64,000 nt of DNA from assembly GCA_037176725.1 (NCBI GenBank), contig JAZBRS010000011.1, forward strand, positions 9,548,001-9,612,000, read 5' to 3'. Both the position numbers and the translations under genes were made by a program. This document shows positions 22,357 to 33,412 of the stretch, one piece after another (position 1 is the stretch's first letter; every line of letters begins with the position of its first letter). This DNA comes from Posidonia oceanica (lineage: Eukaryota > Streptophyta > Magnoliopsida > Alismatales > Posidoniaceae). The notes below the pieces were generated by a model, which worked only from the letters and a program-made list of their open reading frames with translations, was not told the origin of the DNA and did no database searches.

Positions 22357-22744
22357 CTTCTCGAATGACGAGTTACCTCCGATGGGGATTAATCATAATC
22401 AACCCCTCTTCGTCACAGTGCAGTTCAAGAGTTTCCGCATCCCTCTGACGCTGGTCGATATTGGAGTAGGCCATAACGTCACCCCTATGCGCACAGCAAA
22501 TAAGCTCAGATTCAAACCCGAGGACATTATTCCGGCCACCAAAGGGATGATGGCATTCGACAACACGCACCATGATGCCCTGGGGATTCTGGTCATTCCC
22601 CTCTCCCTTGGCCCAGTCGTATTCGATGTGGAACTCTATATCGTCGACTTGGAACCATCTTTTAACCTCTTGCTTGGGTGCCCTTGGTTGCACAAGCATC
22701 AGGTGATCCCCTCGACCCTACACTGCATGATCAAGTTCTGTTAG
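22357..22744 (+). pseudogene. pol: aspartic protease domain of D
   Basis: Retropepsin-type domain: substrate-side strand QPLFVTVQF, active-site loop LVDIGVGHNVTP (usual Tat form LVDGGS-N-LP; the catalytic Asp stays, its neighbour is changed), and the flap-distal LLGCPWLH (usual LGRPWLH). It would cleave the polyprotein. The frame enters from piece 2 and meets a TAG at 22742-22744, after which it stays open to 23176, so this is probably a nonsense mutation. Confidence 0.85.
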
Positions 22745-23176
22745 GGCGACGACGCTGTCGTTGTCATGGCAGAGAACTTCGATAAAGAGCAGGTCGAGGC
22801 GGTCTCCTCTGTATCCTTGCAGACTGTCCAGTTTGACCCCAAGCCTTCTGACACTCTATACCGTGTCAACCGGTTTGAGCCGGTTAATTTCATTCCCGAT
22901 CTCGAGCGTGTCAGCTGCCTAGCCATTCATTGCAACCCTTTGAGGATGGTCGAGAACCTTTGTCGCAGGTGGGGCTACGAGAAGGGAGCGCCACTCGAGC
23001 AGTACGGCCAAGGGATCGTTGAGTTGGTTACAGCTGAAGAACGAAGAGACTTCGAAGGCCTCGGATACGACTGGCAACCTCGCAAGGATGGATGCATGCA
23101 CTCGAAGAATCGGAGGATCGTCATCCCTAGGGATTTGACTAACTTTACCAGTGCAGGAATCCTGGATCCCAACTAG
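22745..23176 (+). pseudogene. post-protease segment of D, G-patch-like
   Basis: In frame with the protease after its TAG. Contains VENLCRRWGYEKGAPLEQYG and later FEGLGYDW, a glycine pattern like the G-patch-type motif found between protease and reverse transcriptase in Ogre-like Tat elements. Function unproven. Ends at TAG 23174-23176. Confidence 0.6.
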
Positions 23177-24297
23177 AGTTAGAGTGCAGCACAGCCAGCA
23201 TCACGTCAGAGTCCCCCACTACCAGAAGAGGAGTGGGTTTGCATTGAGGTATACTTTTCTGACCAAGAGCAATCAGACACAGAGGTAGTCCAGGTTAACA
23301 GAGGAATCCCAGCATGTTCAGCAGTCTCTGCAATTTCGCCACAGTTGCAACCAGCCGTAGTTACACCCCTGGAGTGGTCAGCACTCCCATCAGCAGCATC
23401 ACTCACCAGTTTCTTCGCAGCCATGATCACCTCAGCACTGCAGTCAATATCACTGGTGGATCAGCCGCCTAGATCAGCCATCACAGCAGCACAGCCCACC
23501 TCAGTAGCATTTCCACCAGTAATCCAGGCGACTACACCAGCCACCCAGCCGTCTGTCTCAGTGAGCCAAGCCCCGTCGTGGGCCCATAGAGAAACAACAG
23601 TCAGCCAGCCAGCATCGCCTGCAGACACAATCACTAGGCGTGTTGCTCAGCAAGTGAGCATGGCCGCCCTATCAGCAGTCCTACCAGGCTAGACGGCATT
23701 TGAACAAAGATAGGTATCCCAGCCAGTGGTACAGTTAACAGCCAGGAGTGTCACGCCAGGCCAGGAAACAGCCGAGCTTGAAGTTCAAAGGGCAACCAGT
23801 GCCTACTATGTCGACCTCACCTCAGATGAAGAAGAGGGTACGATTGTAGAAGCCTAGGTAGCCCACGTGCTCGGGGATCTGGAAGCAGTGTTCCAGGAAC
23901 AGCCCACGGCACTAGCAGAGGATGCAGCCGAACAATAGATGGCCAAGAAGGGAAAGGCGGTAGTCGTAGACAACGAGCCGGCCAGGCCCTGCCAACAGCC
24001 AGACCCTTCGTCCATCATGGCCCTGGAGGAATCAGAAGCAACACCCACAACTAGACCAGTTGAGTTAATCACTCCACAGCCGAGGGGCAGGTCTAGGTGG
24101 TACGTGCAATGCAAGTCCCACTTTATGCAAGGTGGGGGTCCAAAAAAAAGCACTCTAAGATAGGCTCAGGCAGCACATCGGGCGGCAACAATCAGACTTG
24201 TCAGTAGAAGGACAACCACCCATCCCCAGCATTCTCCGCAAGTACGGCGAAAAATGCAGAGATAGCCATAATCCCAACAGCACCAACAGCAGCAACA
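23177..24297 (+). other. protease-RT spacer of D
   Basis: Low-complexity Pro/Ser/Gln-rich remnant with several stops; open stretches such as 23345-23692 have no domain. Ogre-type elements carry an intron about here; I cannot place splice sites. Confidence 0.5.
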
Positions 24298-25899
24298 ATG
24301 GTAGCACCAGCAGCAAAAAGAGCAACAACAGAAGGGTCAGAGACACCCAGTCAGTCAGCAGGTGCAAAGGCCACAAGGACAGAGGTCACCCACCACACCT
24401 ACAGAAACACCAGGGTGAGTGTGACCATTCTGAAGTGTCACCAGGGGCGGGACGCCGAGCACATCTACTCCTTCAATGTCACAGACCCAACTTTTGAGAA
24501 GGAGGTCCTCTCCGAACTCATTGCATACGGAGAGGAGGATGACGCAGGCTTGGATGAATATGATGAACCAACACCTGAGCTGCAGCCCTTTGACAATGAT
24601 CCCGAAGGCCCAAACCTCCACGTCGAAGAAGAGACAAGGATTGTCAACATTGGCACAGCAGAGGAGATCAAAGAGGTCTGTATCAGTGCCAAACAGTCCC
24701 CCCAGGCCAGAGCAAAGTTCATAGCGTTCTTGAAAGAGTACGCGGACGTATTCGCCTGGAGCTATGATGACATGGTTGGTCTTGATGTCGAGATAGTGGT
24801 ACACATGCTGCCGCCGAATCTAGATGTAAAGCCGGTCAAGCAAAAGCTCAGAAGATGGCGACCGCAATGGCTGCTGAAGATAAAAGAAGAAATCATGAAG
24901 CAACACAATGTCAGCTTTCTCAAGGTCGTCCTCTACCCGGAATGGCTTGCAAACGCCGTGCCTGTAGCAAAGAAAGATGGCAAAGTCCGCATGTGCATAG
25001 ACTACAGAGATCTAAACAAGGCGAGTCCTAAGGACGATTTCCCTCTACCACACATCGACGTCCTAGTCGACAATACTGTAGGGCACAATATGCTTTCGTT
25101 CATGGACGGCTTCTCAAGCTACAATCAGATCAAGATGGCAGAAGAAGACATAGAAAAGACATCCTTCATTACCCCTTGGGGAGTCTTCTGCTATCAGGTA
25201 ATGCCGTTTGGACTCAAGAATGCAGGGGCAACTTATCAGATGGCCATGACAGCGTTGTTCCACGACCTCATCCACCAAGAAGTCGAGGTGTACGTGGACG
25301 ACATGATCGCCAAATCTAAAGAGCCCGAGGATCACCTCACCTGCTTAAGAAAGCTCTTCGATCGTCTAAGGCAGTACAAGCTCCGCCTCAACCCCAACAA
25401 GTGCGCATTCGGTGTATCTTCCGGAAAGCTCCTTGATTTTATCATCAGTCAAAGAGGAATCGAGGTGGACTCGATCAAAGCAAGAGCCATCGTAGAGATG
25501 CCGTCCCCCAAGACTAAAAAGGAGGTCCGAGGACTGTTGGGGCGTCTGCAATACATTAGCCAGTTCATAGTGCAACTCACTCCCATCTGTGAACCTATCT
25601 TCAAGCTCCTAAGGAAGAATGCACAGATCAGTTGGAGCGATGAGTGTCAGGCTGCACTTGACAAAATCAAGCAGCTTCTTATCAAGCCCCCAGTCTTGGT
25701 TCTCCCAATACCGGGATGGCCTCTGCTTCTATATCTCTCCACCACTCAGCATTCCATGGGCGCAGTCTTGGGCCAGCATGACAAATCAAGCAGGAAAGAG
25801 AGAGCCATCTACTACCTGAGCAAGAAATTCAATGATTGCGAAGCCAGGTACAATGCGATAGAGAAGGTCTGTTTGTCCCTCGTCTGGGCTGCACAGTGA
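24298..25899 (+). pseudogene. pol: reverse transcriptase and degenerate first RNase H of D
   Basis: 533 codons, open. Reverse transcriptase fingers/palm: VPVAKKDGKVRMCIDYRDLN, SFMDGFSSYNQI, TPWGVFCYQVMPFGLKNAG, and catalytic YVDD at 25291-25302 (residues 332-335). The following connection/RNase H-like part reads LLLYLSTTQHSMGAVLGQHD where active enzymes have an Asp in the TDAS-like position, so this RNase H has lost catalysis, as expected in Tat elements that gained a second one. The TGA at 25897-25899 replaces a sense codon just before LRHYL; the same frame continues to 27360. The ATG at 24298 is simply the first in the open stretch. Confidence 0.93.
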
Positions 25900-27360
25900 C
25901 TGAGGCACTACTTGATGGCATACCCGATCCTACTCCTGTTCCGACATGATCCTATGAAGTATCTGTTCCAGAAGCTAGCCATGGTTGGCAGATGCGTCAA
26001 GTGGCAGGTGCTGCTGTCCCAATACGACATCACCTTTGTCACTCAGAAGTCCATGAAGGGACAAGCTATGGCAGACCACGTGGCTGACTTCCCACTATCT
26101 GAGTATCAACCCCTGCAGACGCAGTTCCCAGATGAGGACATCTTGTTCGCCATGGAGGATTCTGAGCAGAAAGACCCTAAAGATGAGCAACAGTGGCAGT
26201 TGTACTTTGATGGCGTGGTCAACAGAAGGGGTAGAAGCATTGGTGTAGTTTTAGCAACACTGCAAGGGCAGCTAATCCCTTTTGTGAGGAAACTGACCTT
26301 TGAATGCACCAACAACGAGGCAGAATATGAAGCCTGCATCCTGGGACTGAGAGTCGCACTTGAGCATGAGGTGCGGAAACTACATGTGCACGACAACGCA
26401 ATGCTAGTCATCTCCCAGGTGAATGGCGACTGGAAGACGAAGGATCTAAAGCTCGTGCCATACCATGAACATCTATTGAAGCTTATCAAGGAGTTTGAAG
26501 ATATCCGCTTCACATTCATGAACAGAGCCAGGAACGCATATGTAGATGCACTGGCAACCTTGGCATCCTGGCTCAATATACCTAAAGACCGCGCAGTGGA
26601 CATATCGGTCACCTGCATGGAACAGCCTGCACACTGCATGAGCATAGAAGAAGCAGATCCTACAGAAGAGTTGCCGTGGTATCACGACATCAGAGCATTC
26701 CTGGAATTCGGCAGTCTCCCACCAAGCATTTCAATAGCAGACAAAAAGACCTTGGCGCGTCTGGCGTCAAAATACATGCTAGGAGCCGGGCACTTCTACA
26801 GAAGGTCCTACAACCAGATGCTCCTGCGTTGTGTGGGCAAGAAGGAGGCCAACACACTGATGCTTCAGGTCCACGCCGGGACATGCGGTCTGCACATGAA
26901 CGGGGTGTTGTTGGCCAAAAAGATAATGTTGCAAGGCTATTTCTGGTCAACCATGGAGGCAGATTGTTGCCACTTTGTCTGCAGATGCCACAACTGTCAG
27001 GTCCATGGGAACTTCATCCATGCTCCCCTACAGCAACTGCATAGCATGTCGTCGCCATGGCCTTTCTCCACCTGGGGGATTGACATCATTGGCACTATAC
27101 ATCCTTCCGCCTCGAATGGCCATCGATTTATCATGGTGGCCATCGATTACTTCACCAAGTGGGTGGAAGCAGCATCCTACAAGATAGTCACCGTGGCGGT
27201 TACAGAGAAGTTCATCAGGAATAACCTCATCGCCCGGTACAGGGTCCCGCATGCCATCATCTCTGACAACAGCAAAAACTTCATTTCCCAAAGGATCGAG
27301 GAGTACCTCCAAGCTTCAAGATCAAGCACCATAGGTCCTCACCCTATCGGCCGCAGATGA
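25900..27360 (+). pseudogene. pol: archaeal-type RNase H and integrase N-terminus of D
   Basis: Continues the RT frame past its TGA. Residues are counted from the Met at 25912. The end of the first RNase H (MADHVADFP) leads into a second one: LYFDGVVNRRG (D100), NNEAEYEA (E136/E138), HDNAMLVISQVNGDW (D161), AYVDALATLA (D212), the catalytic set of the archaeal-type RNase H acquired by the Tat clade. Then the integrase: zinc-binding HAGTCGLH and CRCHNC (about 321-362), core WGIDIIG (D391) and HAIISDN (D452). The frame ends at TGA 27358-27360 after a one-base shift near 27300-27316. Confidence 0.92.
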
Positions 27361-27917
27361 ATGGCACGGTCGAGTCAGCAAACAAGAACCTTGTGAAGAT
27401 CCTAAAGAAAGTGGCAGAAACTCGCAAAGACTAGCACGACAAGCTCCCGTATGCGTTATGGGCATACAGAACATCAGTCCGGACTTCAACTGGGGCAACC
27501 CCATATTCACTGGTGTATGGCATGGAGGCATTCCTACCCATTGAAGTAGAGATCCCTTTGCTCCGAATCCTACGAGAAGTAGAGCTGGAAGAAGCATAAT
27601 GGGTCGAAGACCGCTACGCGCAATTGAACCTAATTGATGAGCACAAGTTGCAAGCCATGCATCACACCCAGTGCTATCAAAAGCGGGTGGCCAGAGCATA
27701 CCAAAAGAAGGTCAGACCCAGAAGCCTCGCGCTTGGTGATCTAGTCCTGTGGGCTATTCATCTACCCGACACCTGAGGCAAGTTCAGGCCCAACTGGCGT
27801 GGCCCTTTCATTGTCAAACCAATCTTCTCCGGTGGGGCAGCGATTCTTGAGGACATGGACCAGGTTGAGCAATCCAAGCCAGTCAACTCTTGCTATCTTA
27901 AGAAGTACTACCAATGA
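27315..27917 (+). pseudogene. pol: integrase C-terminal part of D, shifted frame with three stops
   Basis: The integrase resumes one frame over: SSPYRPQMNGTVES with the catalytic Glu at 27372-27374 (about 35 residues after the second Asp, the D,D35E pattern), LPYALWAYRTS, YSLVYGMEA, and a GPF-like end FRPNWRGPFIV. Internal stops at 27432 (TAG), 27597 (TAA) and 27774 (TGA), then the natural stop at 27915-27917. Two fit single-base transitions (TGG to TAG, CGA to TGA). Confidence 0.88.
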
Positions 27918-28740
27918 TTTGGGACTGTATCCCTGCCTTGCAGAGCCTTCTTCCTTTTGCCTTCGCATGCATCTCTTCATTTCATGCATGCATTTGAGCA
28001 TCTTCATGCATTTTTAGCTTTACACGCCTTCCTTTTCTAAAGCATATGTAATAAACATGCATTTGTAGCAACATTAGTCAAAAAAAAAAAGAAAAAAAAA
28101 AGAGAAGACATCATCATCATGCATTGCAATCATCGACCAGATGAGGAAAATCAGAAATGCTTGCCTACTTTAAGAGGAGTCCGTGTCACCTCACCCGACA
28201 CTACCTAGATGTCCTAACCAGTGAGGGAGCCACCACACATGTGGAGCAGACTAAGTGTTCAAACCCCTCTAAGACCTACACCTCCAGAGGAAGATAAAAT
28301 GCTAGGGTGTGAGCGAGAGTGTGAGAAAAAATTTATATCTACGCTTGGGCACAAAAGAAACAGGAAGATAGAAGGCGAAGATAGAAGTTAGCCTTGGAGT
28401 TAGAGGCGAGCAGACTAGCCTTGTCCCCCCAGTTTCCCTTGGAGAGGAGTTGAGGCAAGCGCCTGGGAAGCCCACATGCCTACAGGGATTAGCCACCCCT
28501 CTCCTGCACTAGTAGCTCCCCTACACCTCCAAGCCTGAGATAGAGCAAACCTGCATGCCTATGAGGGAGTAAAAGAAAATTGAAAAGCCAAAAGAGTAGG
28601 TGTAGGTCTTAAAGGTTTGACACAGAGCTTGTCCCTACCACACCACCGCCTAAACACCCATTCCAAGCAGTACCGCCAATTCCGGAGTGCTACCAACAAT
28701 TAGGAGTCTAGGTAGGGTCTGGTGAGTCAAAAACTGCTCC
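27918..28740 (+). other. 3' UTR of D up to the junction with B
   Basis: No gene. A-rich run at 28080-28105. No polypurine tract or LTR follows; sequence similarity to minus-strand gag of B starts between about 28700 and 28780, so D is cut here. Confidence 0.6.
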
Positions 28741-30497
28741 TCTCCTTCATAGCAGGCATTGAAAGCATTCCATATGCTCTAGCGGAAAAGGGTCTAGCTG
28801 ACTCTCTGCATAGGCAGGCTCTTCAGGGGAATCGGCGTTTGCTTCGGTGTGTTGTTCGGAGCAGTCAGGAGCAAAGTTGCTGTTGTTGTTGCTGCTGCGG
28901 CAATTGCTGGAGGTGTTGGCCTGCCTAGCCAATGCAGAAAGTGCGGGGAAATGCCCACTTTGCAGCGAGCTTTCCACACAGGCGCCAGCCCTAACCAGCG
29001 ATGCAAAGCTGGTGTTGTGCTGAATGCAAAGCTGGTGTTGTGCTGAATGCAAAGCAGTGTCCCAGTCGCTGGCTGTGCTCCCTTGATGATCATCTCAATA
29101 GAATCCTCCTCGAAGGGTCTATCTTTGACCTGGACGGCTAAGGAGCGCCAGCGATCGACATACTCCCCGAATGGCTCTTGGGGCCTCTGTCGGATGGTGA
29201 CGAGATCCTCCCTCTTAGGGATCAAGTCGAGGTTGAAAGCATACTGCTCAAAAAAGGCCTGAGAAAGATCAGTCCAAGTCTGAACCGTAGCCATGTCAAG
29301 GGAAGTGAACCACTTGAGCGCGGGGTCGATTAAACTCTTCTGAAACAGGCAGATAAGGAGCCTTTCATCAGCTTGAAGCTGGGCAAGGTCCCCGCAATAC
29401 ATTTTTAGATGCGAAATTGGACAGACTTTACCAATGTATTTATCGAAGACCGGGATGCGGAACTTCGAAGGGAGTGCGGCCTTGGGAAAGAGACAGAGGT
29501 CACGAAACTGGTAAGACTGGTGGTCCTTGCCCTGCACTAGACGTAGTGCTTTCTCCAGAATGTCCATCCTGTCATTGATGGGGTCAGGATTTACTGCCAA
29601 AGGAGATGGTGCAGCAAGGGCAGGGACCACATATGCCGTCTGGGTCGCACCGAGGTGCTCCTCCGGATCCACCATTGCGTCGCCTAGTGGCGCGACATGA
29701 TGGCCAGCGTATCCATGCGGTGGTGTTGTGTAGGTAGGAAAGTATGCTGGGTTCTGAACCTGATGTAAGGGGGATGGATAGATAATATGCTGTGCAGTGC
29801 GTGGTGCAGAGTGCTGGGGCAACAGTTGCTGCACAGGTGCGATGCCGGGCAGCGAGCCAGTGGGGTACTGTGCTCCAACCAGTCCGAAGGACTGATCACC
29901 AGGGAATGGAGTTGCATGCAGTGCATGATGTTGTGCAGAAGCAGGAGACAGATGTCGCGCCCCCATCACTAGAGCAGTGAGCAGCTGGGGCGATGGTCTA
30001 AGCGGGAGTGCAGTGTGTGCAAGAGCAAGCCGCAAAGGAACCTCAGGGGCAGCAGGGATGCAAGAGGGGCGAACTTATAGAGCCATGCCCTGCAGTGTCT
30101 GGGTAGTCTCCATCAGGTGTCGATATCGCACTTTAGGGGACCCATGAGTGGGAACGCTGAGTTGCAAGACCGGCCGGGGACCATATTCAACAGGTCGAGA
30201 ACCTAGGGCAAAGGTCGCCGCAGCAAAAGGGATGTCGGGAGCAACATAACCCTGGGACGGAGGGGTCAAAGGCGCCTTCGGAGCACGAGGGGCAGTCATC
30301 GAGACAGACTTGGTGACCGAATCCGGAGGGGCGCACTACCAATGCCCCGCAGCAAACTGGGGTGCCCCAGACACCAAAGGGTGGAATCCTGGTGTCACAG
30401 ATGGCACAGAGCGAGTGGAAGTGAAATCCGAAGGGACCCAAGTGGTAAACCCCTCCGAGTCAACAGAAAAACGGAGCTCACCGGCAGACTGGGCCAT
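28741..30497 (-). pseudogene. gag: gag of B, broken
   Basis: Start codon at 30497 (MAQ, conserved in A, G and H). A stop in the N-terminal part, a TAA at about 30077, then an open 413-codon frame (30035-28794) with the Retrotrans_gag core: CPISHLKMYCGDL, ALKWFTSLDMATVQTW, EPFGEYVDRWRSLA. A 23-bp unit is duplicated at 29002-29024/29025-29047, which shifts the frame; the true continuation (CVESSLQSGHFPALSALA and an Asn-rich run) lies in the adjacent frame. Truncated at its 3' end by the junction with D. Confidence 0.88.
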
Positions 30498-31749
30498 CGC
30501 TGACTGAGTCTAAGTGAGAGGAGACTGCGACGAGGAAACAAAGATGCAAGGCCTAAAGGAGAGCTACTACCGGAAGCGACAAGTAGCTCAGAGACAAAGG
30601 AGGGACACTTAGGATCCGAGCAGGGGATCCCGCACCTATCTGTAAAACCAATAAAGATGTCAGAGGTTGAATGCAATAAAGAGTTATTAGAGGTGGCATG
30701 AATGGCACACATGCAGATGAATGCCCTAATATGCGCTCTCTCACCATGCATGTCCTGAGTAGATGACCTACTAGGACGCACTCATGGGTAATGGGTTTAG
30801 ATAGACTCCAGGTCAGAAAGAAGTGGGTCCCCGTCTGAATCCTAGCCCAAAGCTCAGAGAGTAACAAGGTGGTGCGTTGGTGGTCTCGACCCCGCCAAAA
30901 GCGTGGGTGGTATGCTCAACTAACACCGACACGACCCCTGGACAAGGGAGGATAGACCGACTGACTTGCGCCATGCCAAAGCATTAGGGCAAGAGACCGG
31001 GACCATCCTTCGCAGACTGTGGGTGGACTCAGGAGAGAGGATGCATGCTTTCTAGTATGAATCAAACATGCGAAATGCTTTAAAGTGTTTTACTTGTGTT
31101 TTATTTAACTAGAAGGGGGAAATTGCAAGTTATTGGCTCTAGTTGTGCTTAAATGTTATTGCTTGCCTTTATTGTATCTTTTAGATTAAGCAAAGGGGGA
31201 AGCAAGCATGTTTCTACTATCCTAGGCATGGCATATGCAAAGGGAAAAGAGACAGACAAACTTGGCATGCAAACAATCACGCAACAAGGCAAAAGGCATG
31301 CACATGGCATGTGCAAGTGTTTGTGGACATGCTTAGTGAAAGTGGAAAGCAATCAGCACAACAAAAGACAGGTAAGGCATAGCATGTGCATCAGTGTAGT
31401 GACATAGCATACTTATGTAAAATAAACCAAGCATCAGGCAAAAGGCATGAATTAAAGCAATAATCACACAAGCATGGCAATGGAATGCTGGAATAAGGGA
31501 AGTACTTAAATTAAAACAGCGAATAAAACAGACAAAGTAAATAAATGCCAAGATAATAATTAAAGAGCAGTGCGATAAGTAAATGAATAAGGCAATTAAA
31601 GGGGAGTTAAGCAAGCAGACAAGGCATGCAAAAATAGACAAGGCAAACAAAGATGTAAAAGCCAAGCGGCGAGAAAGCCAAATCAAAAGCCAGAGTCGGG
31701 TTTCTTCAGCGAGGTTTCTGCTGTCCTGTGACCGTTTCTTGCGCCCGAT

Positions 31750-31798
31750 CACGACGGGTCTCGCACGCTGCCATAGCTCGCGATGCGATCGTGTCGTG
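31750..31798. other. hairpin module, leader copy in B
   Basis: CACGAC pairs with GTCGTG and TCGCA with TGCGA around GCTGCCATAGCTCG. Flanks also match the LTR copy at 33361, so it is a duplicate of LTR sequence lying outside the present LTR. Confidence 0.7.
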
Positions 31799-31950
31799 AG
31801 AGAGAGAGGGGGGTCGCAATTAGCAGTGAATCCGGGAGAAAACTCGACTCGGAAATACTGGAAAAACACAAAGAAAGAGGAGAGCTAAGAGCAGGCAAAG
31901 CAAGCAAAACAATGCAAGCAAAAAGCCAAGAAGGAAAGCCGGAGTCTGAA

Positions 31951-31968
31951 TCCTTAGCAAAGTTGCCA
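31951..31968 (-). repeat. decayed primer-site copy in leader B
   Basis: TCCTTAGCAAAGTTGCCA, mismatched to the primer site, followed by CTGTGCGACTTGCTAG as is the copy at 32083-32100. Confidence 0.65.
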
Positions 31969-32082
31969 CTGTGCGACTTGCTAGGAATCGACACGGGCGA
32001 GCGAGCAAATAAGCAAGGCAAAGGCACAAAGGAAGCAAAACCCAAGCGGCGAAAAAGCCAAAACGAAAGCCGGAGTCTAGTA

Positions 32083-32100
32083 TCCCCAGCAGAGTCGCCA
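32083..32100 (-). repeat. intact primer-site copy in leader B
   Basis: TCCCCAGCAGAGTCGCCA is identical to the site used by G and H, but here it is 145 bp from the LTR end. Confidence 0.75.
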
Positions 32101-32227
32101 CTGTGCGACTCGCTGAGAATCAACACAGACAAGCGAGCAAGCAAACAAGGCAGACAAAAGCACAAAGGCAAACAAAGATGCAAAATGCAAAAGAGCGAAA
32201 GCCAAAAGCGAAATCCGGAGTCTTGTA

Positions 32228-32245
32228 TCCTCAGCGGAGTCGCCA
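32228..32245 (-). promoter_or_regulatory. primer-binding site of B
   Basis: Minus-strand TGGCGACTCCGCTGAGGA one base from the LTR end (32247). Confidence 0.8.
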
Positions 32246-32265
32246 CTGTAGTAATCCGGTGTTCG

Positions 32266-32305
32266 GATCGTCCATGCACGATGCCAAAGCTCGCGTGCAC
32301 CGATC
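32266..32305. other. hairpin module at the 3' end of LTR B
   Basis: GATCG/CGATC and TGCACG/CGTGCA around ATGCCAAAGCTCG, 19 bp inside the LTR. LTR A lacks it at this place. Confidence 0.65.
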
Positions 32306-33360
32306 AGAATCAGGTTCACTGTTAGCGGGTGTATCCGAGAAGGAAGACTTGACTCGAAAACACTAAAAAAAGGAAAGAAAAGGGGAAGATAAGACAAATC
32401 AGAGTCGCCACCGTGTCTACTAAGTCGGGAGACAAGGAAAGCCGGGGAAATGCGTGAATAAACACACAAAACCAAGCAAAAGATGCAATGCGATACAATG
32501 CAAATGAAATGAGATGCAATGATGTGACTCGTGCCTAGGATAAGGGCAATATGGTCATTACGAGCCATGAGAAAGGGCAAGGACTCCTGTTACGTGCGGG
32601 GAAGGTGTTAGGCACCCCTGACACGCCCGAGAATTGGTCTTTCTAGGCTTACGCTCGCATACGTAGGGAAATGCATACTTTGAATACCTAAGTGCCATGA
32701 ATGCGGTGTGCTCTAAATGATGAAATGCGTGCAAGGAATTAAACGTGCAATCTAAGTGCTCAGCAGCGCTGTCTGTGTTCTGAACCGAGCGAACCCTGGT
32801 CCGTGAGAACTCCAGGCAGTAAGCATCACTGCCCTAAATGCAAATGTAGGCGATAAAACAAAACGGCGGCAAAACCATGCACATGCAAGCGACATGCAAG
32901 GGAAAGCAATAGCAAACGCACAAAACGGTGCGAAAAACGAAAGCAGGCGCGCAAAACAGTGCGAAGGCGAAGGAAAACAAGAGCGGACACACAAAACAAT
33001 GCAAAAAAAGCAAGAACAGATGCAGGCGCGCAAAATGATGCGAAAACAGGCGAAAACAAATGCTGGCACGCAAAATGATGCAAAAGCGAGCAAAAACAAA
33101 TGCTGGCATGCAAAACGGTGCAAGAGCGAGGGAAAACAAGCGATGCAAGTGCGGAAACAAAACATCGTAAAAACCATGCAATGCAAATGTAAAAACATGC
33201 AATGGGGAAAGATAAAACAAGCAAAGAGAGGCAAGCGGTGTAAGTGTGAAAACAAACACTGGTTAAGGACCGCGCAATGCAGGTTTGAAGACCTGCAAAG
33301 GGGAAAGAAAGCAAGCAAAAGGATCACTACTATCCTATGACTGTTTCCCACAAAACCGCC

Positions 33361-33412
33361 CCACGATGTGTCTCGCACGCTGCCCAAAGCTCGTGGTGCA
33401 ATCAGATCGTGG
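33361..33412. other. hairpin module in LTR B
   Basis: CCACGAT/ATCGTGG with inner TCGCAC/GTGCAA (one mismatch), loop GCTGCCCAAAGCTCG; orthologous to 5742-5793. Confidence 0.7.

Larger units (their letters stand above)
9921..28740 (+). mobile_element. Tat-clade pol-bearing element D, split by C and E
   Basis: Internal part of an older Tat element, in pieces 9921-10479, 19956-20183 and 22357-about 28740. Removing C and E with one copy of each 5-bp target duplication restores a continuous reading frame across both joints. D matches A over the gag C-terminus and protease start, so they are one family in opposite orientation. Its 5' half is beyond A and its 3' LTR is missing: the 3' UTR runs into B without a polypurine tract. 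Confidence 0.88.
30498..32227 (-). other. leader of B with repeated LTR-end modules
   Basis: No gene. Holds the conserved leader block (30868-31060), an A-rich zone, and between about 31700 and 32227 extra copies of the primer site and of the hairpin normally found in the LTR. Order on the plus strand: decayed primer word near 31705-31730, hairpin 31750-31798, primer-like copy ending 31968, another ending 32100, then the site adjacent to the LTR. Confidence 0.75.
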
